Shown: positions 23,269 to 34,139 of the stretch, piece by piece | How positions within the stretch are numbered: position 1 is the stretch's first letter | Layout: each line of letters begins with the position of its first letter | DNA from: Sipunculus nudus | Taxonomy: Eukaryota; Annelida; Sipuncula; Golfingiida; Sipunculidae | Length of the DNA: 64,000 nucleotides | Assembly: GCA_026874595.1 (NCBI GenBank) | Contig: CM049317.1 | Span: forward strand, 32,226,901 to 32,290,900 | Direction: 5' to 3' | Position numbers and translations under genes: made by a program | Notes under the pieces: model-generated | Told to the model about the DNA's origin: nothing | The model's input: only the letters and a program-made list of their open reading frames with translations | Databases searched by the model: none

Positions 23269-25304
23269 ATCCCTAACTGTGATACCCTGTAAATTCCTAT
23301 GACCACACGAGAGTATGAAGGTTATGATATCATAGGATATTCGAAAAAAAAAATTACCAGCAATGCTTTCAATTTCTCCTCCAGCTATTGAACGGCAGAC
23401 CTTTTGTTTCGGCGTGTTGTCATAAGCTAATGCCTTCCGTGCTGGACAATGTATTTCAATGTATAAGAAACAGCTTCCTTAAATAGAAACATTATTTGTT
23501 TAGACCCCTGGACAAAGTAGGGTCTTTAAAGAAAACTAGATGTATCATGAATTATGGCATGTCTAACAGCTTTAGGTGTTGCCCTCCGATTAAATAAAAG
23601 CAACTCTCAAAATTGACTGCAACATTTCTATAGGACTGGTTCAATCAGGTGGTTATGTTGCGTGGAGAGGGATATAGGTAAGGATTATGGACATTACTTA
23701 ACTTTTATAATATAACTGAAAGCCTTGTTGTTACACCACACACGCAACGGTCATATTTTGTGTATATTTTTGTATTGAGTAACTTATTTAACTTTCCTAG
23801 ATGAAGAACGATATATAAAATATCGATGCAAGTGTTCGCTTTTCAGGTGTAACATTTTATATTCAATATCAATGCCAAATGTTAAAATAGGTTTCAATTG
23901 ACAACAACAAGATAGTTTGAAGCTCTCGTCAAATGCGGCTCTTACATATTTCCAGGCTTGGGTATCCAATAAACAATAAACTTGCTCTACTCTACTCGAA
24001 ACCTTCGATGATATGATGCTTATTAATGACATTGCCATCGGGTTTTATATTACAAAATTAATAACTACTCGTACCACGGATAGCCATATTCCAGGAGGCA
24101 TCGGTATGAAAATTCTGGCCAGACAAATTGACAAACATCGTCCACCAAACCTTGCGGTTTTAAAGGTACATCGAAAGCTCACAACACGAAGTTGAAGGTA
24201 TCTGCAAAACTGCTGAAGAAACACAATAATGACAGTCGAACTTCTTGCAGCGCATTTGTGAGTTGTTGACACTCCGCACTTACTGTCCGTTTGAGCATAC
24301 TTTTTTTGTGTTAGCACATAAATTCCCCAACATTATTTTGTTAAGGCGCCTTTATTTAAAGTAGCTAGGTAATATAAGAAAATCTGTATTATCAAATGGC
24401 CAATTGACAAAAAAAGCCACTGTGGAATACGAATTCCCCACCTTGAACAAATGTATTGGACATGACTGATGTGATTAGAGGAGGGTCAGTGAATAGTAGA
24501 ACGCCTTTAAACAACAAAATGAAGCCGTCAAAAAGTTTTAGCTTTTGAGAGGACCGCTTTGATGAACATATAGGACTTACAATGCGCCGCAAATAAGTAC
24601 ATGCTCCAGGAAGGCAGTCTCAGCGATACTCTGCAGTTTTCTCACGCGTTTTGTATGTAAGAAGAGCTCTACAATTGACGCAAATTTATCAGTTCATCCC
24701 TTGTCAGCAAAATTGTTGAGTCATGTGTCATTATGTATTCCAAAATATCTCATTTTTTTTTTACTTTTTGAAAATGGCCACCAGGGGGCATGGTACGTGA
24801 AACACTGTAACATATCATTTTTCTGATGTCTCTAAAATATTAAACATGTTATAATTTTTATTGTCTTATCTGAAACTAGGATCATCGGCTTATTCGTGAG
24901 CACATGTGGTATTGTGATGCCGTTACCACGGTTACGTAATTTTCGGGGTAAAACTTGACAATCTGAAAATATTAAGTTGTTTTTGCTTCTATCTCTGTTA
25001 ATATTTATGCTACAATGGAGCTACTTTTCCAAGAGGTAATATTCCCTTTGTTCTATGACATTAAATTGCATTTCTTGAAAAATCACGCTCGGTTTGCCGT
25101 CAAGCGAGAACTAGCAAGATCTCGCCGAAATACTTATAACTCGATCACGTTATAGGCAAAATAGGAGTAGTTTTCAGCACTTGTAACATTTCGGAAGCAT
25201 AACATGTTAAAACCGCAAATCTCGCTTCAGCAAGTATCAACGCGAATATTCGAGATTTTAAAAATTGACGTATATCTTGTTCATTTTAATTCTATAGATG
25301 TATA
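23269..25304. mobile_element. 2.04-kb repeat unit, copy 1, with 18-bp flanking duplication
   Basis: It begins 'atccctaactgtgatacc' and ends 'tctatagatgtata'. Copy 2 (26176-28212) matches it end to end in the same orientation; by eye I count about 25 substitutions and small indels, so identity is near 98-99%. No terminal inverted repeats, LTRs, poly-A tail or recognisable protein domain. Minus-strand frames of 60-90 codons (for example 24045-24317 and 23784-24038, in one frame with a single stop between them) are conserved in both copies, but recent copying alone would explain that. Both copies carry a CTCF-like CCACCAGGGGGC (24778-24789 here). The 18-bp flanking repeat suggests insertion, possibly LINE-mediated. 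Function and class unknown. Confidence 0.8.
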
Positions 25305-25322
25305 TGACAATTTTACAAGATA
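25305..25322 (+). repeat. 18-bp direct repeat, right flank of the 2.04-kb unit
   Basis: Second copy of tgacaattttacaagata, directly after the end of copy 1 of the 2.04-kb repeat. Confidence 0.85.
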
Positions 25323-26175
25323 TTAAATCCAAAACTGTGGAGAAATGAATAAACAGTTTCATTATTTAAATGAATGTCTGACATGTAGAGTTTCTCTGCT
25401 ACCTGTCTTAACATAATAAAAAAAAGATCTGGACATCTTCCACTTGGAAGAGTTGTCAGAGGAAACTGGTATTAGAAACCACCTGATTAAAATATCTCAG
25501 AAGTTTTTTTTGTTCAGGGAGATGACTGGGATATTACAAAGAGGAAACGCCGTCTAAATATTGAAAGGTGATTATTAAATAGTACTCAAATCACCTCATC
25601 TGATTTGCCAAGAACAAGCCAAGTTACCAAAACAATAAGACACATACCACGATTTAGAAAAAAAAATGTTAATAGTGTCTTATATGAAGTGAAAATAGTT
25701 GGAAAGGTCATTTTGGCTGAAGAAATGAACAGGATTAATACATTTGATAACTTTCTCGAGTAGAGCTGTGGTATTTTTGGAGATGCATATAAGTGTTTAC
25801 CCCTTGTCTTAATAAGAAGCTTAGTACCAGAACAGTTCCCGAGATAATCTTGTAAGTTATAGATAGTTTTCCTTCTAAATTTCAAATATATTCGGCGAAA
25901 TTTCACATATCAGTATAATGCAGGTTAAATTATCCTGTGTCCAACTGAGTCAGCTAGGCCTCTAGGGAAAATGAAACTGAAATCTGCAGTCCCGTTACAA
26001 ACCCCATATGCTGATGGAATCAATACGAGTTGTACTTGGTTCCACTGTTACTGCAACAGCAAATCCATTTCCAGATCAAAATAATTTACCTACTGTACGA
26101 GGAACAGCCTCATGATACATTCCGTTTCTGGTCACGACAGCCAAAGTTGGACAAATTTTTGCTGAAAACTTCAAA
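25323..26175. other. Spacer between the two 2.04-kb copies
   Basis: About 850 bases not shared with either copy. It has a 106-codon minus-strand frame (25586-25906) with a hydrophobic C-terminal half and no motif I can name. No repeat structure seen. Confidence 0.5.
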
Positions 26176-28212
26176 ATCCCTAACTGTGATACCCTGTAAA
26201 TTCCTATGACCACACGAGAGTATGAAGGTTATGATATCATAGGATATTCGAAAAAAAAAATTACCAGCAATGCTTTCAATTTCTCATCCAGCTATTGAAC
26301 GGCAGACCTTTTGTTTCGGCGTGTTGTCATAAGCTAATTCCTTCCGTGCTCGACAATGTATTTCAATGTATAAGAAACAGCTTCCTTAATTAGAAACATT
26401 ATTTGTTTAGACCCCTGGACAAAGTAGGGTCTTAAAGAAAACTAGATGTATCATGAATTATGGCATGTCTAACAGCTTTAGGTTTTGCCCTCCGATTAAA
26501 TAAAAGCAACTCTCTCAAAATAAACTGCAACATTTCTATAGGACTGGTTCAATCAGGTGGTTATGTTGCGTGGAGAGGGATATAGGTAAGGATTATGGAC
26601 ATTACTTAACTTTTATAATATAACTGAAAGCCTTGTTGTTACACCACACACGCAACGGTCATATTTTGTGTATATTTTTGTACTGAGTAACTTATTTAAC
26701 TTTCCTAGATAAAGAACGATATATAAAATATCGATGCAAGTGTTCGCTTTTCAGGTGTAACATTTTATATTCAATATCAATGCTAAATGTTAAAATAGGT
26801 TTCAATTGACAACAACAAGATTGTTTGAAGCTCTCGTCAAATGTGGCTCTTACATATTTCCAGGCTTGGGTATCCAATAAACTATAAACTTGCTCTACTC
26901 TACTCGAAACCTTCGATGATATGATGCTTATTAATGACATTGCCATCGGTTTTTATATTACAAAATTAATAACTACTCGTACCACGGATAGCCATATTCC
27001 AGGAGGCATCGGTATGAAAATTCTGGCCAGACAAATTGACAAACATCGTCCACCAAACCTTGCGGTTTTAAAGGTACATCGAAAGCTCACAACACGAAGT
27101 TGAAGGTATCTGCAAAACTGCTGAAGAAACACAATAATGACAGTCGAACTTCTTGCAGCGCATTTGTGAGTTGTTGACACTCCGCACTTACTGTCCGTTT
27201 GAGCATACTTTGTTTGTGTTAGCACATAAATTCCCCAACATTATTTTGTTAAGGCGCCTTTATTTAAAGTAGCTAGGTAATATAAGAAAATCTGTATTAT
27301 CAAATGGCCAATTGACAAAAAAAGCCACTGTGGAATACGAATTCCCCACCTTGAACAAATGTATTGGACATGACTGATGTGATTAGAGGAGGGTCAGTGA
27401 ATAGTAGAACGCCTTTAAACAACAAAATGAAGCCGTCAAAAAGTTTTAGCTTTTGAGAGGACCGCTTTGATGAACATATAGGACTTACAATGCGCCGCAA
27501 ATAAGTACATGCTCCAGGAAGGCAGTCTCAGCGATACTCTGCAGTTTTCTCACGCGTTTTGTATGTAAGAAGAGCTCTACAATTGACGCAAATTTATCAG
27601 TTCATCCCTTGTCAGCAAAATCGTTGAGCCATGTGTCATTATGTATTCCAAAATATCTCATTTTTTTTTTACTTTTTGAAAATGGCCACCAGGGGGCATG
27701 GTACGTGAAACACTGTAACATATCATTTTTCTGATGTCTCTAAAATATTAAACATGTTATAATTTTTATTGTCTTATCTGAAACTAGGATCATCGGCTTA
27801 TTCGTGAGCACATGTGGTATTGTGATGCCGTTACCACGGTTACGTAATTTTCGGGGTAAAACTTGACAATCTGAAAATATTAAGTTGTTTTTGCTTCTAT
27901 CTCTGTTAATATTAATGCTACAATGGAGCTACTTTTCCAAGAGGTAATATTCCCTTTGTTCTATGACATTAAATTGCATGTCATGAAAAATCACGCTCGG
28001 TTTGCCGTCAAGCGAGAACTAACAAGATCTCGCCGAAATACTTATAACTCGATCACGTTATAGGCAAAATAGGAGTAGTTTTCAGCACTTGTAACATTTC
28101 GGAAGCATAACATGTTAAAACCGCAAATCTCGCTTCAGCAAGTATCAACGCGAATATTCGAGATTTTAAAAATTGACGTATATCTTGTTCATTTTAATTC
28201 TATAGATGTATA
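26176..28212. mobile_element. 2.04-kb repeat unit, copy 2
   Basis: Same start and end as copy 1, same orientation. Unlike copy 1, its 3' end continues into a further, diverged copy of the terminal block (28213-28440), and no matching flanking direct repeat is visible. Copy 2 is thus the better candidate for the older or source locus. The CTCF-like CCACCAGGGGGC is preserved at about 27686-27697. Confidence 0.8.
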
Positions 28213-28440
28213 TTTTTTATTGCTCATGATTCATTTAAATAGTTTTAAGTGACATGCGTGTATATCTCATCATACCTCGCATCGTTTGTCGTCAAACGAG
28301 AAAATGAAACCTTTTGAACAAATGCCTATAATTCCGTCATTTTCACGCTATAGACATATAGTTTTCAGCATTTGACAGCGCCTGACACTCTCAGTCACAT
28401 TTTGTGATTATATTGCAATTCTCGTCAAATGACACACTGT
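28213..28440 (+). repeat. Diverged extra copy of the 3' terminal block of the 2.04-kb unit
   Basis: Blocks such as 'gtcgtcaaacgagaa', 'cctataattccgtca-ttttcacgctatagac' and 'agttttcagcatttga' parallel 'gccgtcaagcgagaa', 'cttataactcgatcacgttataggc' and 'agttttcagcacttgt' in the last 250 bases of the unit. The element therefore seems to end in a tandemly repeatable block. Confidence 0.65.
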
Positions 28441-28837
28441 TTTCACATCATCCGGTGTTTACTTGTTGGAAAGGCAGGTGGAAGTAAAAAATATTAGGAT
28501 CTTTTATTATTCCCGATCTTTATTCAGGTAGAAATTGTCAATAACATTCTGTATTTCTTTCTTTTTTTAATTTCTTAAGATTCCACTTCATTTGGCAAAA
28601 TGCAATAGAAGGGAAATCTTATTAACTTAAGAAAGAAAAACAATCAACCCTAGAGGATGCACGAAGAAAGATTTTGTTCCAAAAGGACTAAAAGTTATAA
28701 ATCCATTGACGAATGTCTACAAGACACACTATAGTGTCGTAGACTTTCCAAAGTGAGCAGTATGTACTGGTTAAAATGGTTCAGATGGCAACAGAGCCGG
28801 ACATATATAATTTACTTTGGATCGAAAGGCAAGTCAC

Positions 28838-28838
<1 letters not shown>
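28441..28838. other. Intergenic, no feature seen
   Basis: No recognisable gene or repeat between the extra terminal block and the next microsatellite. Confidence 0.5.
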
Positions 28839-28908
<70 letters not shown>

Positions 28909-28918
28909 TATATACATA
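28839..28918. repeat. (AT)n microsatellite with CATATA interruptions
   Basis: About 75 bases of alternating A/T. The long open frames on both strands across 28753-29094 are created by this tract and the TRIM that follows. Confidence 0.95.
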
Positions 28919-28939
28919 TGGCCAGGGGAGTATTCACAT

Positions 28940-29096
28940 TGTTACGGGGTGACATAAAAGCGGACCGAACTGTCTCGCTAGTGAAGCTTGCCTTTCTAGC
29001 GAAGCGGTTGGTTCGCCGGACTTGGGCGCCACCGACCTGGGTTCGACTCCCGGATCGGCTCAGGATTCTTCCCCTCAACAATTTGTCTTCGTAACA
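28940..29096 (+). repeat. TRIM 5' LTR with tRNA-like segment
   Basis: The tRNA-like part (about 28994-29060) has a box A 'tagcgaagcgg' whose GCGA and TCGC form a 4-bp D stem around an 'agcggttggt' loop. Its box B 'gggttcgactcc' is closed by a CTGGG/CCCGG T stem. Acceptor and anticodon stems are not intact. LTR 2 differs at roughly 20 positions. Confidence 0.75.
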
Positions 29097-29215
29097 AAAT
29101 TGGGGCTCGTCAAACGTGACAGTTAACTTTGTGGCCCAGGGAACAAGCTCACGAAAGTGTGACTCCTGGGATAATTGGTCTTATTCTGATAGCAGAACGC
29201 TCTTAAGAGGGGGTG

Positions 29216-29371
29216 TGTTACGGGGTGACATATAAGCGGACCGAACTGTTTCGCTAATGAAGCTTGCTTTTTTAGCGAAGCGGTTGGTACGCCGGACTTG
29301 TGCGCCACCGACCTCGGTTCGACTCCCGGATCGGCCCAGGATTTTCCCCTCATTTATTTATCTCCGTAACA
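29216..29371 (+). repeat. TRIM 3' LTR with tRNA-like segment
   Basis: It parallels LTR 1 from TGTTACGGGG to CCGTAACA. Box A 'tagcgaagcggttggtacgcc' and box B 'cggttcgactcc' are both kept, including the D-stem and T-stem bases. Confidence 0.75.
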
Positions 29372-29379
29372 ACATATAA

Positions 29380-30340
29380 GAATCAAATATTATATATGAG
29401 GTGGCAAGGGGATTATTCACATATGAAAAGGACCTACAGTTTCGACTCCCCATATAAATTACCGTGAACTACAGTTTGGACTGCCCAAAATAATTACAAA
29501 TATAATTTAAAATATTTCTGATTCTAAATAATAATTGCATGGATTCCCATGAATGTTGTCTTGAATAGTGAACATCACTAGTTTTATCAGTTACCAAAAA
29601 CTGGTGGCACCACCTGTAGTTAATTTTATTATAGACCCATTTTTCTCCAAATGTTGAGCTCAGAAGCAAAAGTGTCAGTTTCTCAGATATGTTCTGATAT
29701 CTCTTTTCTATAGACACAGTTGCGGCTTTCAATTGAACTCTTTCACTTATTCTTACTCATTAATGCACATTTTGTTATACATTTCAGTGGAGGTGGAATT
29801 TCGAATCCCCGCTATACACACCCAGGCCTTTTAAAAGATGTATGCCATATGTGTACTTTAGTCTGTATGATGATAAAAAGGTGATATGTGATAGATTTGG
29901 AAGTTCTCAGACCTACTAGTGTTAACAGGGTGGGCAATGTCGAGGATATGCTAGACGGGGCATCCTATTGGCGCGTTATGGACATTAACGCAATATTAAC
30001 CAGAAACATATTTCGTCTATTGGAAGCTGTTTTCAACTGAACTTTCCTACCCCTATCATCTTTAATTTTTATAATTTATTTCGTTATTTTGTTTTTATTC
30101 TATAATAGTATTATTAATTATATATTTCCTTAGTAAGAACGATATTGTGTTATTTTACTAAAATAAAACTAGTGTACTATTGCGTACCTCACACACATAC
30201 GTAAGTATATATATATAATTTTTATCCATAGTTGTAGCTTAACCACATGCAAACTGTTATGCTTTTTATAAAATCTCTAATCATGTGGTCAAAATTTGAT
30301 GCTGAGCCAAATGACTTCAATAACGTCAAATGACGGATAA
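29380..30340. other. Intergenic, no gene seen
   Basis: AT-rich; frames such as 29469-29732 have no motif. A short degenerate copy of the TRIM's left flank lies at about 29402-29421. Confidence 0.5.
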
Positions 30341-30344
30341 GTTG

Positions 30345-30545
30345 AAGTGCATATTGGTAAACACACGAATATTTCCCGCTTATGCAAATGTTTCAGCCAG
30401 TTTGAAAAAGTTAGTGAGGCGGGAATGTCCAACCTACTATTCCATCTACATTAATTACGTAAGTTCCGGTCTGTTAAAAAGAGCGATGCCCAACGGGGAA
30501 ACAGAGCCGGTCAAATCGCATTTATGCATCAGACCTGTTTATAAA
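30345..30545 (+). repeat. Diverged dispersed repeat B, copy 2
   Basis: Second copy of the family at 11275-11480, with 'gcaaatgtttcagccag', 'aatgtccaacctactattcc' and 'aaaagagcgatgccc-aacgg'. It ends at a short (CA)n tract. Confidence 0.5.
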
Positions 30546-30582
30546 CACACACACACACATAAAATATATAGATAAAGATAAA

Positions 30583-30727
30583 GAGTGACGCCGTTTCGAT
30601 AGCCTAACTCGTTCATTAAAACACGAGCTCTGGGAACAGGTACCCACTTACCACTTAACGAAGAAGCCTGCGCGCTTCGGACGGTCGAGTGTGAATAAAC
30701 AAGTAAGTCTATCGAAAAGGCGTCACT

Positions 30728-30728
<1 letters not shown>
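30583..30728. mobile_element. MITE-like element with ~33-45-bp terminal inverted repeats
   Basis: The left end reads 'agtgacgccgtttcgatag' then 'cctaactcgtt'. The complement of the right end (30696-30728) reads 'agtgacgccttttcgatag' then 'acttacttgttt'. The match continues loosely to about 45 bp. The whole element is about 145 bp, with no coding sequence. It sits between a (CA)n/(GATA)-rich tract and a (TC)n tract, which hides any target-site duplication. Confidence 0.7.
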
Positions 30729-30775
<47 letters not shown>

Positions 30776-30836
30776 TGACCTTCACTTCGACTACAGACAA
30801 ACACGGCTATACCATTAAGTATATATATATATATAC

Positions 30837-30867
<31 letters not shown>

Positions 30868-30870
30868 CGG
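30729..30870. repeat. Compound microsatellite (TC)n, (TA)n, (TG)n
   Basis: A (TC)n tract at about 30729-30772, a (TA)n tract near 30820-30845 and (TG)n at about 30845-30867 follow each other closely. Confidence 0.9.
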
Positions 30871-33440
30871 AGAACTAGTAATGTGCGAATATTTAACCAT
30901 AACAAGCTGATATATAATGTTTACAAGTTACGTATCTGAGCAAACTAATGCGAGTATATATTTGCAGAAGCCGAAAAAGTGCATATTAAAGTAATACAAA
31001 TTGTTTCACTTGAATACCATCTAATAGCGACCGCTCAGCTGACACGTGTCCTTTTTTTTTTTTGGTGTACAGTTGGTTGATACAAATCATTTATACTTAA
31101 CTCTATAATACATATACAGTTCGCGCAATAATATCATGGTAAGGAAGCTTCATTCACTTGGTGTAATTCGTTGTAATATCTTGTAAACTTCACAAGGACT
31201 GTAATTATGCGTGGGGAGGAATTTTTGCCGTTTTCTCTATTTGCAGTTTGAATGAAAAATTTAAATTTACATCGATATTTCTCATGTATTAAAACCAAAT
31301 AGCGTAACACATAGAGAGAATAAGTATTCTGAAAATCGCTCATGGACTGTTTAATTGATAGTCATGTAGATTGAATACTTCATCCGTGCATTTTAAAACG
31401 GTAAATATCTACAGTACATCTGATAAACGTATCGAACAAGCTTTCTTTGAGTATATTGTAATATTGTTGATAATTTACTGACTTGACATTTAAGGTCTGT
31501 TTACTGAAAAGCTTAAGTTTTAATACCATTATAACTTAATTTTCAATAATTTAAATAACATGTTTAATAATTTTAATATTATAATCTTCTGTCTTAATTA
31601 GACAGTGATGGAGGGAAACCCTTCAAATTATATTGAATTTATTCAATATTGTCTGTCAATGATCACTAACTTGACGGTCAGTCGAGCAGTTGTTATATTC
31701 TTGCCAGTAATATCTAATATAGAAAAGCAATTCATACGCAGCCTTGTTACAATTAACTTTTACCAACATTACACTTCGGGGAATGTAATGCATTTTCTTA
31801 GCGGCTCCAAGCCCAAACCCCCACTCCCAACCAACCCCCAACCTCGCCCCCCCCCCCCTTAAAAAAACTTAGTGTGCTATGATTGCTTACACTTGCAGAT
31901 GGCTACAGATCAATGGAAATGATTTTCTGAAAGAGTAGAAATACGAATCCGTGAAAAATGTATTGTTTGTGGATATACTTCACGCTTCTCTACATAATTT
32001 ATACGCTTTACGACATCATATGATAAAGCGGATAAGCTTTAGTGACAATCCTTGAGCAAAGTAGGTTGTTGACAAATCAAACATTAGGCAAGAAAAGCAG
32101 TCGGTCCCCACAACACAATCCTGCTAGAACCATGCGTAAACATTACCCGAATATAGAGAATAATAGCCTTAAAATGTCAGCTGTTATTATAAAGAGAACA
32201 ACAAACAATGTAGCTGAAAAACCTGACACCGAACCCTGATTTACATAGGTTGTAACTCTGTGACTGAATCTGTAAACTTGTCTAAAGGGTAAGAGTTGGA
32301 AACCGGCGATACTATTGAACCATCAGAGCCGCCTAATGAACAAAAATAAACCTGTCAGGATACTGTCCGTAGCTCTCAACAATATATTCAGATATGCTGA
32401 AGAATTGCTGTATTATTATGTTTATAGTTTTATACCCCTTGAAAACACAGAGAAAATTAATTTATCATCGAATACCGTTACACGAAATAATAAACTGTAA
32501 TTCGATTAACAGACAAATAAAGGTTGAGGAATCAAGGCGAAGAACTTTATCCTTCATAATGATCAATATAACTCTTTGGATCAATCGCCTCAAGTAAGTC
32601 AGTTTTATATAAACAGATACACTGTTTCATGCGTTTTATTTAGGGGGCTTGATGTACTATGGTCGACAGGTCTATGGCATAAAGGACTTCAACTGTTGAG
32701 TCCACCATCAAATGTGGTGATATTTGATATTAGGAAGGGCTCTACGTCTGACGAAAATATCGATGTGCTCTATAACTAGTCAGTACTAGCTTCTGGCGTA
32801 TATTTACGGATATGGTTGTAAAAGGTATGTCCGCCCGGCCACGTATGGCTGGTTATGTACTGAAATGGTGGCATGAGCATTGGTAGCATTAGCACTTAGG
32901 TAGAACAAAAAGGTGTCTCATCGATTCCATTCCGCCCAGTTCAGTAGGGCCAGTTAGCTGCGACAGATTATACGTGTGTTGGTTTCCTTAAACCGAAACC
33001 CAGAATATCTTCCTGCAGAAATGAACAATCCGACGATAAAAAGTGGCAATAAAACAGCAAACACACACTGAAATCACGTTGAAGAACATATTAGAAAATA
33101 ATTGATCTGTCAACTCTACAGTTAACAGTGTCTGAGCAGGAGACCACAAATGTTTCTAACATGCTTCGAGTTGTGATCAAATCATTCATAAACAGTTAAA
33201 TTAATCTAATAAACCATTATAATAATGTGAATGATCACTCCCTAAATTATTCTGTTATGCTTTTTCAGGGTGTAAAAAAAAAAAATACAGAGCAAATATT
33301 TTTTTTTATGGGAACCGTTCATTTTGTACGTGTTGCCGATCAGGCAATACGCTTACCGTCTCCCCTGTATGACCCTGAGATTGCCCCGCTGTACTATGAA
33401 GCCTATGGTTTTTCTGCGTGATCTGTCGATGAGAAGTTAA
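30871..33440. other. Intergenic, no gene I can support
   Basis: Open frames up to 85 codons (for example 31605-31862 ending in a Pro-rich tail created by a C-run at 31848-31858) show no motif. A frame at 33227-33421 has a protein-like end (PSPLYDPEIAPLYYEAYGF), but I do not recognise it. Confidence 0.45.
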
Positions 33441-33447
33441 TAGTATT

Positions 33448-33505
33448 ATAATAATAATAATAATAATAATAAAATTAATTATTATTATTATTATTATTAT
33501 TATAT
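33448..33505. repeat. Palindromic (TAA)n-(TTA)n microsatellite
   Basis: Eight or so TAA units are followed by a short AAAATTAA junction and about ten TTA units, so the two halves can pair into a hairpin. Confidence 0.9.
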
Positions 33506-34139
33506 TATTCTTATCAAAATTACTTTCACAATTTTTTTTGTTCTGAAATATTCTTGCAATGAGTGGAACTTTCTGGTGACCAGTTAGTACAAATAATATG
33601 AACATGATGTAACCTTTCTTGCAGGAGTTTTGTTTTTCTATCAAAAATATATCTTTCAGAACTATTGCTTGAGATTTGTGGCCTGTAGAGAGAAAAAAAG
33701 TGAAATCTTGTTATATCCGATTTGGCGAGAAATGGTACGAGATTTCCCGAGATTTGGTATAAAGTCCAGTAAAACTGATCCAATGATGCCTGAAGACCGC
33801 TCTACCTTTAAAAATTACAACGTTAGATAAATGAGACCTCATACTTTGGGATATCATGAATTCCCCCCCCCCCCCCAAAAAAAAATGCATAACCATGGTA
33901 ACAGCATATTTAGAAGTTACTTTCAAAAGAAAGTCCATGGAATGGCGAGTAAAATAAACTACAATTTATGCAACATCAATAACATTTGATGAAGATATGA
34001 AGAATAATTATTTTGTAGTTTTTCAATGACCTCAAAATTTACCTTTAGACTTTAAGTCTAAAAGACATCAGAAATTCTAGAATTTTAGGTGTTATATCAA
34101 CAGTATAACATTCAAAGGAATTGTTTATTAAATGGAAAG

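Larger units (their letters stand above)
28940..29371 (+). mobile_element. TRIM: miniature LTR element with tRNA-like LTRs
   Basis: Two direct repeats of about 157 bp bound a 119-bp interior. Each starts TGTTACGGGGTGACA and ends CGTAACA (TG...CA ends). Directly after LTR 1 comes a primer-binding-site-like TTGGGGCTCGTC (29100-29111 area), close to the complement of the 3' end of proline tRNA with one or two G missing. Just before LTR 2 is a purine-rich tract AAGAGGGGGTG (about 29204-29214). The 4 bases 'acat' flank both ends (28936-28939 and 29372-29375), as expected of an integrase-made duplication. There is no coding capacity, so it must borrow an autonomous partner. Unusually, each LTR carries a tRNA-like D-arm and T-arm with pol III box A and box B. 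The surrounding 'gccaggggagtattcacat' phrase recurs in slightly altered form at about 29402-29421. Confidence 0.8.

Noticed and set aside
23784-24317. Minus-strand frames conserved between the 2.04-kb copies as genes
   Set aside because: Conservation is explained by recent duplication. The joined frame has a stop in both copies and shows no recognisable domain.
28753-29094. 113-codon + frame and 89-codon - frame as genes
   Set aside because: Most of both frames is the (AT)n tract (alternating Ile-Tyr), and the rest is the TRIM LTR read in sense and antisense.
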